Source of the DNA: an uncultured Clostridium sp.
Lineage (GTDB): Bacteria; Bacillota; Clostridia; TANB77; CAG-508
DNA length: 64,000 nucleotides
Direction of reading: 5' to 3'
NCBI GenBank assembly: GCA_947571115.1
Contig: CANOWW010000002.1
Span: forward strand, 1-64,000
This document shows, in pieces, positions 35,599 to 45,026 of this stretch. Within the stretch, counting starts at the first letter, position 1. Each line of letters starts with the position of its first letter. The notes below the pieces were generated by a model. That model saw only the letters and a program-made list of their open reading frames with translations. It did no database searches and was not told the DNA's origin. Position numbers and translations under genes: made by a program.

Positions 35599-38500
35599 TT
35601 ATGCTTTTTTATTCTTGATAATGACCCTATCCCAAGCGGCGATGACTGCTGGCAAAAGTAGCAAAATCAAAATAGTGGAGCAAAGTGTTCCTTGTGAAAT
35701 CGTTTTGCAAATCTTTGCCGCAATGGCTGATGCAAAATGCCCCACAATTAATGTCACAATTACCAAAATCGAAGCCGAAGTCAAAATGGTGTGAATAGAC
35801 TGATTATACGATTGAATAATCGATTGCTTGATGTCCATTGTTTTTCGGTGCTCCAAGTAATATGACGTGTACAAAATTGCGTAATCAATGGTCGCACCCA
35901 TTAAAATACTTTGCACAATCAAAAGCGAAATAAAGTAAACTGTTCCGCCAGACAGCGACAAAATTCCCATAGTCAAGTACACGGCGCATTGAATGGTAAG
36001 TACCAAAATAATTGGGATAATAATGGATTTAAACGTAAATGCCACGACTACGAAAATCGCAATCATTGTTAAAACCGTGATAAAATCTAGCTCGCTGCTA
36101 AACGTTTGGCTCATTTCATACGCCATTGGGGAATTTCCGATAATGTACACTTCATCCAAATGTTCTGCAAACAAGTCCTTAACCTTTTGAATGAAAGCAA
36201 ACGTCTCTTCCGACTCTGGCGCAAATTTTGTATTGAGCACAACTCTTGAATAACCGTCGCCGACCAGCAATTTTTTCGCGTCATGAATGGTCGTTTTTGC
36301 GTCTGTAATGCTAGTTCGCATTTCTTCATCCAGAAAATCATCAAATCGGCTGTCATTCAAAATGCTTTCGTTCAAGAAATTCACAAAATCTTGCACTGTC
36401 AAAGTCCAGTTGTTATCGTATTCTTGGTCGCTTCCATAGTACACGTACAACAAATCCACCATATTTTTATCCAGCGAATCCGTCAAAACCGCCAAAATCG
36501 TAAATATTTCGTCTTTGGTATATTTTGTGTTGTTAATGGTGGCATTCATAATTCCCTGAATGGTGTTTAATTTCGTCGTTTTTTCCGCATCAAAACGGTC
36601 CCCATAATCGGGACTTGGCATGACTTCTTTCAAAAGAAAATCCACCAACTCTTGCAGCGAAATCGTTTGGTTACTTTTATGTTTCGAAACATGCAAACCA
36701 TACAGCAAATCCAAGTCCGCCTTGTTAATTCCAAGCAAATTCGACATTTCCAAGCTGCTATATTTTTTGCCGACCTTCACACCGCCCATAACAGACTGAA
36801 CCGTTTGCAAATCGCTGATTTTATCGGCTGACAAACTACCAGAAAGTGCACTGTCATTTCGGTGGGCCAACACAAAATCCACAAATTCGTTTGGCGTCAA
36901 TTGTAAGGTCGTGTGGTTGACTTGATACAAAGTATAAATGCTCTTGACTTTCGCCTCATCAATCCCAATAAATGCCGCCAATTCGCTATAATTATAATTG
37001 GCTCCACTTAAGGTACTTGTCATAATGCTGTTCAATAATTGCAGTTGTGCCATTGTGCTTTCTTGCAAATTAGCTGCCACACTCGGATTGCTGCTATTCG
37101 TCAAAATCAGATTGACCAATTCATTTGGGCTCGCGGTCCAAGTTGTCGTTTCGTTTTGCGAAAAAGCAATCAAGGCGTAAATTTGGCGAGTTTGCACCTC
37201 TGGAATTCCTAAAATCTGAGAAATCTGCTGAGCAGAATATCTCGTTTTATTGGTTTGGATTGAGTCGTCAATAATCAGTTTTAGCAATTTTAGTTTATCT
37301 AATGTTTCTTTATCAACCGAAAATGCACTTGCATCGACACTAGCTTCATTTGCGGTTCCTAGCGTGGTTAGCACAAAATTGATAAATTCTTGTGGCGTCA
37401 TGGTGTAGTCGTCTTTCAAGCCAGTTAGCAAATAAATATTTTCCACAAAATTGGTTCGCACACCATTGAAAATATTTGCCAAAGCCGCTTTGTTCATTTT
37501 TGTGGTGTTCATATTATTGGGATTTTGCGCCAAAATGGCGATTTGTTCCAAATCACTCAAATCCACGCCATCCAAATAATGCGTCGTATCTTTTAGAGTC
37601 ATCACGTGATTGATAAATTCCGTCACAGACAGCGTATTTCCAGTGCCAATTGTGCTATATTTTAGAAGTAACAGCTGTTTTATCAGATTTTCGTCCATGC
37701 CAAATACGTTTGCTAGCTCGGCAGAATTCATTTGTCTATCAATTATTTCGCGATTGCTAAAAGTATTCAAAATGCGAATGTTCTGAATGGTTGCTTCATC
37801 AAAATTGCTGGCGTATTGCGGGTCGTTTAGCATGTCGTTAAGCACAAAATTTGAAAATTCTACAATGCTCATTCGCGTGACAATATCGTTCAAACTCACG
37901 TAATATTTGTATAATTGTTCCATCGAACCAGCGTCCATACCAAACAGCACCGCCATTTCGGCACTCGACTTTTTCGTGTTATTGGTTGTTTGGTTGGTAA
38001 ATTTCAACAAGGTGTTCAGCTGGTCGCGGTTGCTTTGGCTAATTTTGCCCGCATATTCGGGATCTGTCAAAACGTCTTTGTTAATAAAATCAATAAATTC
38101 CGCGACCGTCAATTTTAAATGATTGTGCTTTGAATTATAATAAATCAAAACATCTTCAACGTCTTTGGGTTCCATTTCCAAAATCGTAGCAATTTCGCTT
38201 GCGCTGCGCAATTGTTGCATTGAATTTTGAGTCGTAAATTGTGCCAAACGGTCAATATTCTTGCGACTTTCGGCGTCCAACTCCTCCCCCATTTTCTGGT
38301 TACCATATACTTCGGTTTGAATGAAATTTATGAATTCGTTAAACGTCATTGTGTTATTTTCTTCTTTATTATAATAGTTATAATACAAAATTTTTAGCAA
38401 ATAATCTTCAATATTGACATCAGAGCCCAAGTCGTTTAGTTTTTGCGCCAAGTTGTCATACGTCAGTGGCTGATTAATCGTGTTTCCATAACCTAAAACG

Positions 38501-39744
38501 TCATCCACATTGTCCTGACTTTCCAAGTTTTCTAGTAAACTAGCGATTTTTTCCTCGTCTTCATTTTTATAAATAACCGCCATTTGGTTGTTTTCTGGAA
38601 ACACACTTGAGACTTCGTTGTCTTCTGAATCAGTGTACAAAATGCCCAAGTTTCCTTTCAAAAGAAAACTTAACGCGAAAATTCCAACAAACACAAAAAT
38701 CGAAATTGGTCGAATAAGATAACTAAATTTACCTAGTTTTTCTAAATTAATGTTTGGACTTTGCTTTTTAGTTTTGTTAATCGCGTCATCAAAAATCAAA
38801 ATTAGCGCTGGAAGTACAAAGAAAATGCTGATTAAGCTGAATAATACGCCTTTTGCCAACACAAATCCCAAATCTCGCCCAATGGTAAAACTCATGAAAA
38901 CCAATGCCAAAAGTCCAACAATGGTCGTTACCGAGCTGCTGGCGATTGAGCCAAAAGCATGATACAGTGCCTCTTTCATGGCAGTTACTTTGTCAGGGGC
39001 TTTCTCTTTTTCTTGGTTGTAGCGGTTCATCAACATAATCGAATAATCCATCGACAGTGCTAATTGCAAAATCGCCACAATTGAATCCGTAATATTGGAA
39101 ACGCTTTCAAACATAATATTGGTGCCCTTGTTCAAAAGAACGCCAACCAAAATTGCTCCCAAAAACAAGAATGGTTCCACATAGGAATCGCTCATGACAA
39201 TCAAAATCAGCAAGGCACAAAAGATTGCTAAAACTACAATCCACGTTGGCAACACAGGAATATTTCTATCCGAAATAGCGCCACTTGTATGTAGTTCACG
39301 GTCTTTAAAATGTTCGGTTATTTCGTTGTAAACATTTGTCGCAATTTCGGATTCCTCATCTGCCTCGACATTAACAAGGTACAGAGTGTAATTGTCTTTG
39401 TTAAATTCTTCTGTTTCTTCATAGTCTACGCTTGAAACACCTTTCACATTTTCCAAATAAGTTTTGATGTCTTGCTTTTCTGCTTGGCTTAGGTTTTCAA
39501 GCATCACATTCAAAGAACTACTCTCTGGCGCATCAATTTTGTCATTCATAATGTCCATCCCAATTCTTGTTTCAGACGTACTCGGCAGATATTCCGCCAT
39601 GTCGTAATTTACTTTTACCTGTTTTGAAAAATAAATTGACATAATAGATAGCACGCCAAATACAACAAGAATGAAATATCTTTTGTTAATCATAAAATCT
39701 GTAATTTTTTTCAAAACTTTAATCACCCTTTCTTTTATAGTCAT
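35599..39744 (-). CDS. MMPL/RND-family exporter with a large repeat insertion
   Basis: The 1381-residue protein has the RND/MMPL layout: one N-terminal membrane helix, an outer loop, a block of about five to six helices (~165-370, with LALSMDYSIMLMNRYNQEKE), a second outer loop, and a C-terminal block (~1190-1381, with ATIDYAILYTSYYLEHRK). The two DYxI/L motifs mark the proton-relay helices. The second loop is swollen by about nine repeats of ~80 residues (roughly 470-1150), each with an anchor such as MTPQEFINFV, LTPNEFVDFV or ISLQELVDFL and a helical MNSAELANVFGM-type segment. Such exporters move lipids or hydrophobic compounds; substrate unknown. A TetR gene lies divergently upstream. Confidence 0.88.
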   Translation of the reverse strand: MTIKERVIKVLKKITDFMINKRYFILVVFGVLSIMSIYFSKQVKVNYDMAEYLPSTSETRIGMDIMNDKIDAPESSSLNVMLENLSQAEKQDIKTYLENVKGVSSVDYEETEEFNKDNYTLYLVNVEADEESEIATNVYNEITEHFKDRELHTSGAISDRNIPVLPTWIVVLAIFCALLILIVMSDSYVEPFLFLGAILVGVLLNKGTNIMFESVSNITDSIVAILQLALSMDYSIMLMNRYNQEKEKAPDKVTAMKEALYHAFGSIASSSVTTIVGLLALVFMSFTIGRDLGFVLAKGVLFSLISIFFVLPALILIFDDAINKTKKQSPNINLEKLGKFSYLIRPISIFVFVGIFALSFLLKGNLGILYTDSEDNEVSSVFPENNQMAVIYKNEDEEKIASLLENLESQDNVDDVLGYGNTINQPLTYDNLAQKLNDLGSDVNIEDYLLKILYYNYYNKEENNTMTFNEFINFIQTEVYGNQKMGEELDAESRKNIDRLAQFTTQNSMQQLRSASEIATILEMEPKDVEDVLIYYNSKHNHLKLTVAEFIDFINKDVLTDPEYAGKISQSNRDQLNTLLKFTNQTTNNTKKSSAEMAVLFGMDAGSMEQLYKYYVSLNDIVTRMSIVEFSNFVLNDMLNDPQYASNFDEATIQNIRILNTFSNREIIDRQMNSAELANVFGMDENLIKQLLLLKYSTIGTGNTLSVTEFINHVMTLKDTTHYLDGVDLSDLEQIAILAQNPNNMNTTKMNKAALANIFNGVRTNFVENIYLLTGLKDDYTMTPQEFINFVLTTLGTANEASVDASAFSVDKETLDKLKLLKLIIDDSIQTNKTRYSAQQISQILGIPEVQTRQIYALIAFSQNETTTWTASPNELVNLILTNSSNPSVAANLQESTMAQLQLLNSIMTSTLSGANYNYSELAAFIGIDEAKVKSIYTLYQVNHTTLQLTPNEFVDFVLAHRNDSALSGSLSADKISDLQTVQSVMGGVKVGKKYSSLEMSNLLGINKADLDLLYGLHVSKHKSNQTISLQELVDFLLKEVMPSPDYGDRFDAEKTTKLNTIQGIMNATINNTKYTKDEIFTILAVLTDSLDKNMVDLLYVYYGSDQEYDNNWTLTVQDFVNFLNESILNDSRFDDFLDEEMRTSITDAKTTIHDAKKLLVGDGYSRVVLNTKFAPESEETFAFIQKVKDLFAEHLDEVYIIGNSPMAYEMSQTFSSELDFITVLTMIAIFVVVAFTFKSIIIPIILVLTIQCAVYLTMGILSLSGGTVYFISLLIVQSILMGATIDYAILYTSYYLEHRKTMDIKQSIIQSYNQSIHTILTSASILVIVTLIVGHFASAIAAKICKTISQGTLCSTILILLLLPAVIAAWDRVIIKNKKA

Positions 39745-39946
39745 TTTTCTATTATACGCGCTTTGAAAATGAAAGGAAAGTATAAATTTTGTAAAAGTGT
39801 CTAAATTTTGACACTTTTTATAAAAATGTCTATCTTTTTATTCAAAATTATGATATACTTAAGATAGCCGTTAGCGAAGAATGAGCTTTACGGATATCTT
39901 AGTTAATATTTTTGAAAAAATATTAACTACAAAAGGATGGATAAAA
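39745..39946. promoter_or_regulatory. Divergent control region with palindrome TAGTTAATATTTTT
   Basis: The region between the exporter and tetR genes contains a perfect 14-bp inverted repeat with a two-base gap at 39900-39929 (TAGTTAATATTTTT) just before the tetR ribosome binding site, and imperfect repeats of GTGTC/GACAC around 39798-39815. Either could bind the TetR protein. The 39900 arm recurs at 7522-7535. Confidence 0.55.
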
Positions 39947-40498
39947 ATGAAAGTTCAGGGGTTAAATTCTTCTTCTAAAAAAACGAGAAAATTAATTAAA
40001 AAAACTTTTGCAGAACTAATTCAAGAAAAAAAGGAACTTAGCAAAATTACGGTAACTGAGCTTGTAAAACGTGCCGAGCTTACCAGAAGCACATTTTATA
40101 CACATTATGATGATATTTATGAAGTTGCCAAAGATTATGAATTAGAAACCATTGAACTGCTAACCTGTGATGACAAAGTTTTATATAGCAATCAAGATAT
40201 TTTAAATTATTTTGAGGAAATTATTGCGTGTTTAAAAAAGAACGAAGAAACGTATAAGATGTTACTTTCTTCAAACGAAACACTTTATTTTTTGGAAAAA
40301 TTGCGTAAAATGGCAACCAAAAAAATTTTTTCTGCTCTAAAAAATATTAACACTTTTCCAGATTTAGAGTTAGATGTTGAATTTTTTATTAATGGCGTGG
40401 TGGCAGAATTTTTAAAGTATTTTAGAAACATGAGTGCCTATTCTTTAGACGAATTGTTAGAGCATACAAAAAGATGGTATCAGAAAATATTTGAGTAA
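39947..40498 (+). CDS. TetR/AcrR-family regulator
   Basis: The 183-residue protein has an N-terminal TetR helix-turn-helix (KKTFAELIQEKKELSKITVT, recognition helix AELTRSTFYTHYDDIYEVA) and a helical ligand-binding domain. The frame opens at 39881, but the ATG at 39947 follows AAGGATGG. It is divergent from the MMPL-type exporter and most likely controls it, the usual arrangement for such pairs. Confidence 0.88.
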   Translation: MKVQGLNSSSKKTRKLIKKTFAELIQEKKELSKITVTELVKRAELTRSTFYTHYDDIYEVAKDYELETIELLTCDDKVLYSNQDILNYFEEIIACLKKNEETYKMLLSSNETLYFLEKLRKMATKKIFSALKNINTFPDLELDVEFFINGVVAEFLKYFRNMSAYSLDELLEHTKRWYQKIFE

Positions 40499-40514
40499 TT
40501 TTTTAATATGAAAA

Positions 40515-40556
40515 AATATTGATAGAAACAAATGATTTTCTATCAATATTTAATCT
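40515..40556. terminator. Bidirectional terminator between tetR and the 155-residue gene
   Basis: AATATTGATAGAAA pairs perfectly with TTTCTATCAATATT, with T residues downstream on the plus strand. Confidence 0.75.
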
Positions 40557-40563
40557 GTAAATA

Positions 40564-41031
40564 TTAAGAAATAGCTACTTTTTTGGTGTATCCTGTAAAA
40601 AGTTCCTCAGGATATTTTTCCCCAGCTGTATTGACGACTTTGTCATGTTTGTCTAGAATTTCCTGCAATTTTGAGCTACCCTGCATCATTTCGTAGCAAT
40701 TTAAAATTTCGCAATTTTCATTTTTATTACTTATTATTATATTTGCTTCTTTTATAAATTCATCATTTCCATAAACTAAAATAAGTTTATCTTGCACATT
40801 TATGTTGTACAACTCATCTACTCCCTTATTTTTCCAATCAATTTTCAATAAACTCTCAGACCTTTTCCCGTGTATTCCATTCATCACTTTTTTCACGCTT
40901 TTACTAATATCTGATTCTAATACTGTTATAATTTCAGTGGATTCGTTTATTCTTTCGTTTATATATGGCAAAAGCATTGTAATCAAATGAATATCGTTGA
41001 CGTAAAAACAGCATAACCTTTTCTTATTCAT
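40564..41031 (-). CDS. Hypothetical protein, 155 residues
   Basis: I do not recognise this protein. Its N-terminal half alternates short strands and helices (RLCCFYVNDIHLITMLLPYI; STEIITVLESDISKSVKKVM), suggesting an alpha/beta fold, perhaps receiver- or CheY-like, but no phosphorylatable Asp signature is clear. The C-terminus is Lys-rich (GEKYPEELFTGYTKKVAIS). GGAGG precedes the ATG. It is convergent with tetR and stands alone. Confidence 0.7.
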   Translation of the reverse strand: MNKKRLCCFYVNDIHLITMLLPYINERINESTEIITVLESDISKSVKKVMNGIHGKRSESLLKIDWKNKGVDELYNINVQDKLILVYGNDEFIKEANIIISNKNENCEILNCYEMMQGSSKLQEILDKHDKVVNTAGEKYPEELFTGYTKKVAIS

Positions 41032-41346
41032 ATTATTACCTCCATATATTTCATAATTAGGATTTTAACACTTAATATAAAACAAGTCAAATATTTTTAC
41101 AGTTCCTTTTTTGACAAAAAGTGCTATTTTTAGACATTTTTCAACAATTTGAGTTTCAAAAAACGTGCTAAATCCACATTTTCCGACGTTTTTAGTGATG
41201 CTTCTACTTATTTCAACACGCGAATTTTGTTACATTTTTGTAACAAAATTGTAATGTTTTTGTAATATTGTTTTGCATAAATTTTAAATTTTGGTTAATA
41301 CTGAATTTAATAGAAAAATTTATAAAATTTAGAAAGGAAATCAAAA
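41032..41346. other. Gap upstream of spoIIR
   Basis: This 315-base gap holds no gene. At 41226-41249 TTTTGTTAC and GTAACAAAA form a hairpin, followed by further TTTTGTAA repeats. spoIIR is SigF-dependent in Bacillus; I looked for a SigF-type promoter and did not find a good match. Confidence 0.6.
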
Positions 41347-41976
41347 ATGAGAAAATTTTCTACAAATTTAAAAAATCTTACAATCATTATCATTTTGTTT
41401 ATTGCATTTTTTATTATCAATGCGCATTCCTATGCAATTAATGTGTCAAATGGGCTTTCGAGCAATATTTTCAGGCTGCATATTTTGGCGAATAGCGATT
41501 CAGAGGAAGACCAAGCACTCAAATTGAAGGTGCGTGATGCTATTTTGCAGTACATGGAAACTTTGAATACAGCAAAGCAGGACAAACAGTCTGTGATAGA
41601 GTTATCGAAAGAGCATATTGAAGATTTCAAGATGATTGCGGAAAAAGTAATTCATGAAAACGGGTACGATTACTCGGTTAGTGCCGAAATTGGAAATTTT
41701 TATTTTCCAACCAAATATTATGGAAATATTTCGCTTCCAGCAGGAGATTATGATGCTTTGAAAATTGAAATTGGGGACGCGAAAGGTCAAAATTGGTGGT
41801 GTTCGTTGTTTCCACCGTTGTGCTTTGTAAGTGTTTCTGCGGGTGTTGTGGAAGAAGAAGGCGAAACTTATTTGAAAGAAAATCTTTCCGAAGAGGAATT
41901 TGAAATTGTCTCAGAAACTTCTCCAGAAATTGAATTCAAATTTAAAATTGTTGAATTGATAAATCAAAAGAAATAA
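41347..41976 (+). CDS. spoIIR: Stage II sporulation protein R
   Basis: SpoIIR is secreted from the forespore and triggers SpoIIGA-dependent activation of SigE in the mother cell. The 209-residue protein has an N-terminal membrane or signal segment (IIIILFIAFFIINAHSYA), then the family signature IFRLHILANSDSEEDQALKL with KVRDAI, and the C-terminal NWWCSLFPPLCFV motif. AGAAAGGAAA precedes the ATG. It is a strong sign of endospore formation. Confidence 0.95.
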   Translation: MRKFSTNLKNLTIIIILFIAFFIINAHSYAINVSNGLSSNIFRLHILANSDSEEDQALKLKVRDAILQYMETLNTAKQDKQSVIELSKEHIEDFKMIAEKVIHENGYDYSVSAEIGNFYFPTKYYGNISLPAGDYDALKIEIGDAKGQNWWCSLFPPLCFVSVSAGVVEEEGETYLKENLSEEEFEIVSETSPEIEFKFKIVELINQKK

Positions 41977-41999
41977 TATGTATAATCTAAAAATGAAAA

Positions 42000-42028
42000 C
42001 AGGGGGCTGAATTTTCATTCGCCCCCTG
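42000..42028. terminator. Bidirectional terminator after spoIIR
   Basis: CAGGGGGC and GCCCCCTG form a strong stem between the convergent spoIIR and 125-residue genes; T residues after it are sparse, so termination efficiency is uncertain. Confidence 0.65.
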
Positions 42029-42049
42029 CAAGGTGTTTTGCTGCGCAGA

Positions 42050-42427
42050 TTAATCTAGTAAGGAAATTGAGCGTAAAACATGAAAACCAATGCTTATCAT
42101 AAATTCTTCTCGCTGTTTTTCATCAAAATCGTTGTACAATTTTGTAAGTAGGTCACATAGCTCAGCGCGAGTAGCATCGTGCAATCTAATGCGACGTATT
42201 ACAACTGAAATGTCTCTAATCGATTCAACAAATACATCTTTCTTATACAACTCTCTCATAAGCTCATTTAAGATGTGCAGTTGGAATCTTATCTCTTTTA
42301 ATGTGCTTGCTCTGCGAATTCTCATGTTGGCTACAGCTATACCCTCAAATATTTCGCTAAGTTCTGCCCAAGAATATGTTACTAAGTGGTTGTTTTTGGT
42401 AATTTTATTGTTCATATTCTTTTTCAT
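42050..42427 (-). CDS. Hypothetical protein, 125 residues
   Basis: I do not recognise this protein. The frame is open to 42736, but that would overlap murA and its own promoter (42476-42504); the ATG at 42427 follows AAAGGTGG. It is entirely helical and charged (WAELSEIFEGIAVANMRIRR; LHILNELMRELYKKDV; ATRAELCDLLTKLYNDFDEK). It is a single-gene unit with a promoter of the spacer-palindrome family. Confidence 0.75.
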   Translation of the reverse strand: MKKNMNNKITKNNHLVTYSWAELSEIFEGIAVANMRIRRASTLKEIRFQLHILNELMRELYKKDVFVESIRDISVVIRRIRLHDATRAELCDLLTKLYNDFDEKQREEFMISIGFHVLRSISLLD

Positions 42428-42475
42428 GATGATTTCCACCTTTCCTATTTTTATGATGTTATTACCATTTATATT

Positions 42476-42504
42476 ATTATACCACATTATGTAAAATATG
42501 TCGA
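42476..42504 (-). promoter_or_regulatory. Promoter of the spacer-palindrome family
   Basis: The minus strand reads TCGACA, spacer TATTTTACATAATGTGG (17), TATAAT. The palindrome is present in the opposite orientation (ATTTTACATAAT). Confidence 0.8.
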
Positions 42505-42629
42505 TAATCATTAAAAAGAAACTTAAAATTTTTGCAAATTTGTATTGTAAATGTGAAACTTTTGTGATATAGTTCGATATGAATGTATTTTTATACTTCA
42601 TATAATTACTAAATATGGGAGGAATCGGT

Positions 42630-43889
42630 TTGGAAAAACTAATCATTACAGGTAATACGCCTCTAAAAGGCGATGTCATTATTAGCGGCGCAAAAAACGC
42701 TGCCGTAGCGATTATTCCTGCAACTCTTTTAGTCAACGGTGTGTGTACAATTGAAAATTTACCAAATATTAGTGATGTAAAATTATATTGTGATATATTA
42801 AAAAGTTTAGGTTCTCAAATTACTTGGAATTCTGAGCATGAAGTAACAATAGATAATACCAATATAACTTCCTACAAGGCACCAATGGAGCTTACAAGCA
42901 AATTTAGGGCTTCTTATTATCTCATTGGAGCATTGTTGGGAAGATGCAAAAAAGCGCAAGTTGGACTTCCAGGTGGATGCAATTTAGGGGCAAGACCTGT
43001 AGACCAACATATTAAAGGTTTTGAAGCACTTGGTGCAGATGTTGAGGTTTCCAACGGAAATATTACAGCAAAAGCCAAAAAACTCAATGCAAATTCTATT
43101 TATATGGATGTTGTATCTGTTGGTGCGACGATTAATGTTATGCTTGCAAGTGTTTTGGCAAATGGAACAACTGTTATTGATAATGCTGCAAAAGAACCAC
43201 ATATTGTAGATGTCGCCAATTTTTTGAACACGATGGGAGCCGATATTCGTGGTGCTGGAACGGACATCATCAAAATCAATGGTGTCAAGGAATTAAAAGG
43301 CAATGCTACGTATTCGGTTGTGCCTGACCAAATTGAAGCAGGGACTTTTATGCTTGCAGCAGTGGCTTCAAAAGGAGACATTACCATCAAAAACTGTATT
43401 ACAAAACATTTGGAATCGATTACAGCTAAAATCGTGGAAATTGGCGGAAATGTTGACGCGAATGGTGACCATTTGCGCGTATGGTGCAATACAAGACCAC
43501 AAAAAGCGACCATCAAAACATTGCCATATCCGGGATTTCCGACAGATTTACAGCCACAAATGGGGGTTGTTTTGTCACTCTCTAAAGGGACAAGTATTAT
43601 TAATGAAAGCATTTGGGAATCACGTTTTCAATACACTGCTGAACTCAACAAAATGGGGGCTAAAATTACGGCACAAGGGAAAAGTGCTGTTTTTGAAGGT
43701 GTAGAGAAATTGACAGGTGCGCCAGTTTATGCATGTGATTTACGTGCAGGAGCTGCCTTAATTATTGCAGGAATTGCAGCAAAAGGAAAAACGGAAATTT
43801 ACAACTTAAATTATATTGACCGTGGCTATGAAAATATCGAAGAAAAATTCCGCAAATTAGGTGCAAAAATTGAAAGAGCAGAAGAATAA
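42630..43889 (+). CDS. murA: UDP-N-acetylglucosamine 1-carboxyvinyltransferase MurA
   Basis: MurA performs the first committed step of peptidoglycan synthesis, transferring enolpyruvate to UDP-GlcNAc, and is the target of fosfomycin. The protein (419 residues) has GAKNAAVAIIPATLL near the start, the catalytic-cysteine loop LPGGCNLGARPVDQH, and PYPGFPTDLQPQM and GADIRGAGTDIIKI typical of the family. GGGAGG lies nine bases before the TTG at 42630, which is preferred to the ATG at 42615 (too close to that site). Confidence 0.95.
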   Translation: MEKLIITGNTPLKGDVIISGAKNAAVAIIPATLLVNGVCTIENLPNISDVKLYCDILKSLGSQITWNSEHEVTIDNTNITSYKAPMELTSKFRASYYLIGALLGRCKKAQVGLPGGCNLGARPVDQHIKGFEALGADVEVSNGNITAKAKKLNANSIYMDVVSVGATINVMLASVLANGTTVIDNAAKEPHIVDVANFLNTMGADIRGAGTDIIKINGVKELKGNATYSVVPDQIEAGTFMLAAVASKGDITIKNCITKHLESITAKIVEIGGNVDANGDHLRVWCNTRPQKATIKTLPYPGFPTDLQPQMGVVLSLSKGTSIINESIWESRFQYTAELNKMGAKITAQGKSAVFEGVEKLTGAPVYACDLRAGAALIIAGIAAKGKTEIYNLNYIDRGYENIEEKFRKLGAKIERAEE

Positions 43890-43937
43890 TTATGTAACAA
43901 ACAATTGATAAAATTTTGATAGAAACAGGATAAAATA

Positions 43938-44729
43938 ATGATAAGATTTTGTAGTATCTATAGTGGCAGTTCTGGAAACTGCCTATTTGTTAATTCAAAT
44001 CACACAAAAATATTAATTGATGCAGGTGTTAGTTGCAAAAAAGTTTGCGAAGGTTTAGACTCTGTAGGGGCTTCAATTACTGATATTGATGCTATTTTAG
44101 TGACACACGAACATTCTGACCACGTTCAGGGAATTGGTACTGTTTCACAAAAATATAATATTCCCGTATATGCCAACATAGAAACTTGGAATGCTATGGA
44201 AAAGCAGCGAGACAAAATTGCGGAGGAAAATATTCGTTTTTTTGAAAATGATAAAGATTTCGGGCTAAACGATTTAACTATTCATCCGTTTAGCACACCT
44301 CATGATGCTGCCAATTCTTGCGGTTTTAGCATTCATAATGGGACCAAAAGATTAAGTATTGCAACAGACATTGGTCACATGGATAATCGATTAATTTCGG
44401 AATTATACGACAGTTCTTTTGTTTTTTTAGAGGCAAATTATGACCCTGAGATTTTAAAAGCGTCTAGGTATCCCTATCCGTTAAAGCAACGAATTAGCGG
44501 TCCTCATGGGCATTTATCTAATGATACAGCAGGAAAAACAATTTATAATTTGTTATTAAAAAAGGAATTGAAAGAGGTCATGTTAGGGCATTTGAGTAAA
44601 GAAAATAACTTTCCAGAACTTGCTTACCAAACAGTTGCGAATGAATTAATTGCTCAAAATACAGATTTGAATAACATTGGAATTTCTGTAGCAAATCGCT
44701 ATCAGCCAAGTAAAATCGTTAATCTTTAA
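43938..44729 (+). CDS. walJ: MBL-fold metallo-hydrolase, WalJ (YycJ) type
   Basis: The 263-residue protein has the metallo-beta-lactamase zinc motif VTHEHSDHVQGI, an N-terminal SIYSGSSGNCLFVNSN typical of YycJ/WalJ, then ATDIGHMD and SGPHGHLSN. In Bacillus the homologue lies in the WalRK operon and is linked to cell division and DNA repair; here it follows murA and no walRK genes adjoin. The DNA-exonuclease role is inferred from the family. Confidence 0.9.
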   Translation: MIRFCSIYSGSSGNCLFVNSNHTKILIDAGVSCKKVCEGLDSVGASITDIDAILVTHEHSDHVQGIGTVSQKYNIPVYANIETWNAMEKQRDKIAEENIRFFENDKDFGLNDLTIHPFSTPHDAANSCGFSIHNGTKRLSIATDIGHMDNRLISELYDSSFVFLEANYDPEILKASRYPYPLKQRISGPHGHLSNDTAGKTIYNLLLKKELKEVMLGHLSKENNFPELAYQTVANELIAQNTDLNNIGISVANRYQPSKIVNL

Positions 44730-45026
44730 GAATACTATAAATTTTAAATACTTGTATTTTTAGGGAAAATAAGTAAAATAAATAAAATTCTACTAAGATA
44801 TTTAAAATAAACATAGAATCACAACCTTTCTAGAAAAAAGTTATGATTCTATTTTACACTATTTTTGTCGTTTGTCAAGAGGTTTTGTACAACATTTTTC
44901 GACAAAATTTTTAATATGCACAATTTTCTTGTTTTAGCCTTGACAAGGCGAATATAATATGATATACATAATATATATTTTTTGTAATTTGTAAAAAGTT
45001 GTTTAACATTTTAAGGAGGTCGACAG
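44730..45026. other. Gap with terminator and promoter
   Basis: At 44815-44850 AGAATCACAAC pairs with GTTATGATTCT and is followed by TTTT, a likely walJ terminator. At 44941 TTGACA, a 17-base spacer and TATACA form a promoter for the 410-residue gene. I see no gene in this gap. Confidence 0.65.

Noticed and set aside
36900-38400. Possible CRISPR or DNA-level tandem repeat inside the exporter gene
   Set aside because: The periodicity is at protein level (~80 residues, diverged); no DNA direct repeats of CRISPR length were seen. No CRISPR array or cas gene was found in the window.
41270-41310. SigF promoter before spoIIR
   Set aside because: GCATA followed by GGTTAATACT is close in appearance, but spacing and -10 bases do not fit the SigF consensus well enough.
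42428-42736. N-terminal extension of the 125-residue protein, giving 228 residues
   Set aside because: It would overlap the murA start on the opposite strand and include its own promoter; the ATG at 42427 has the ribosome binding site.
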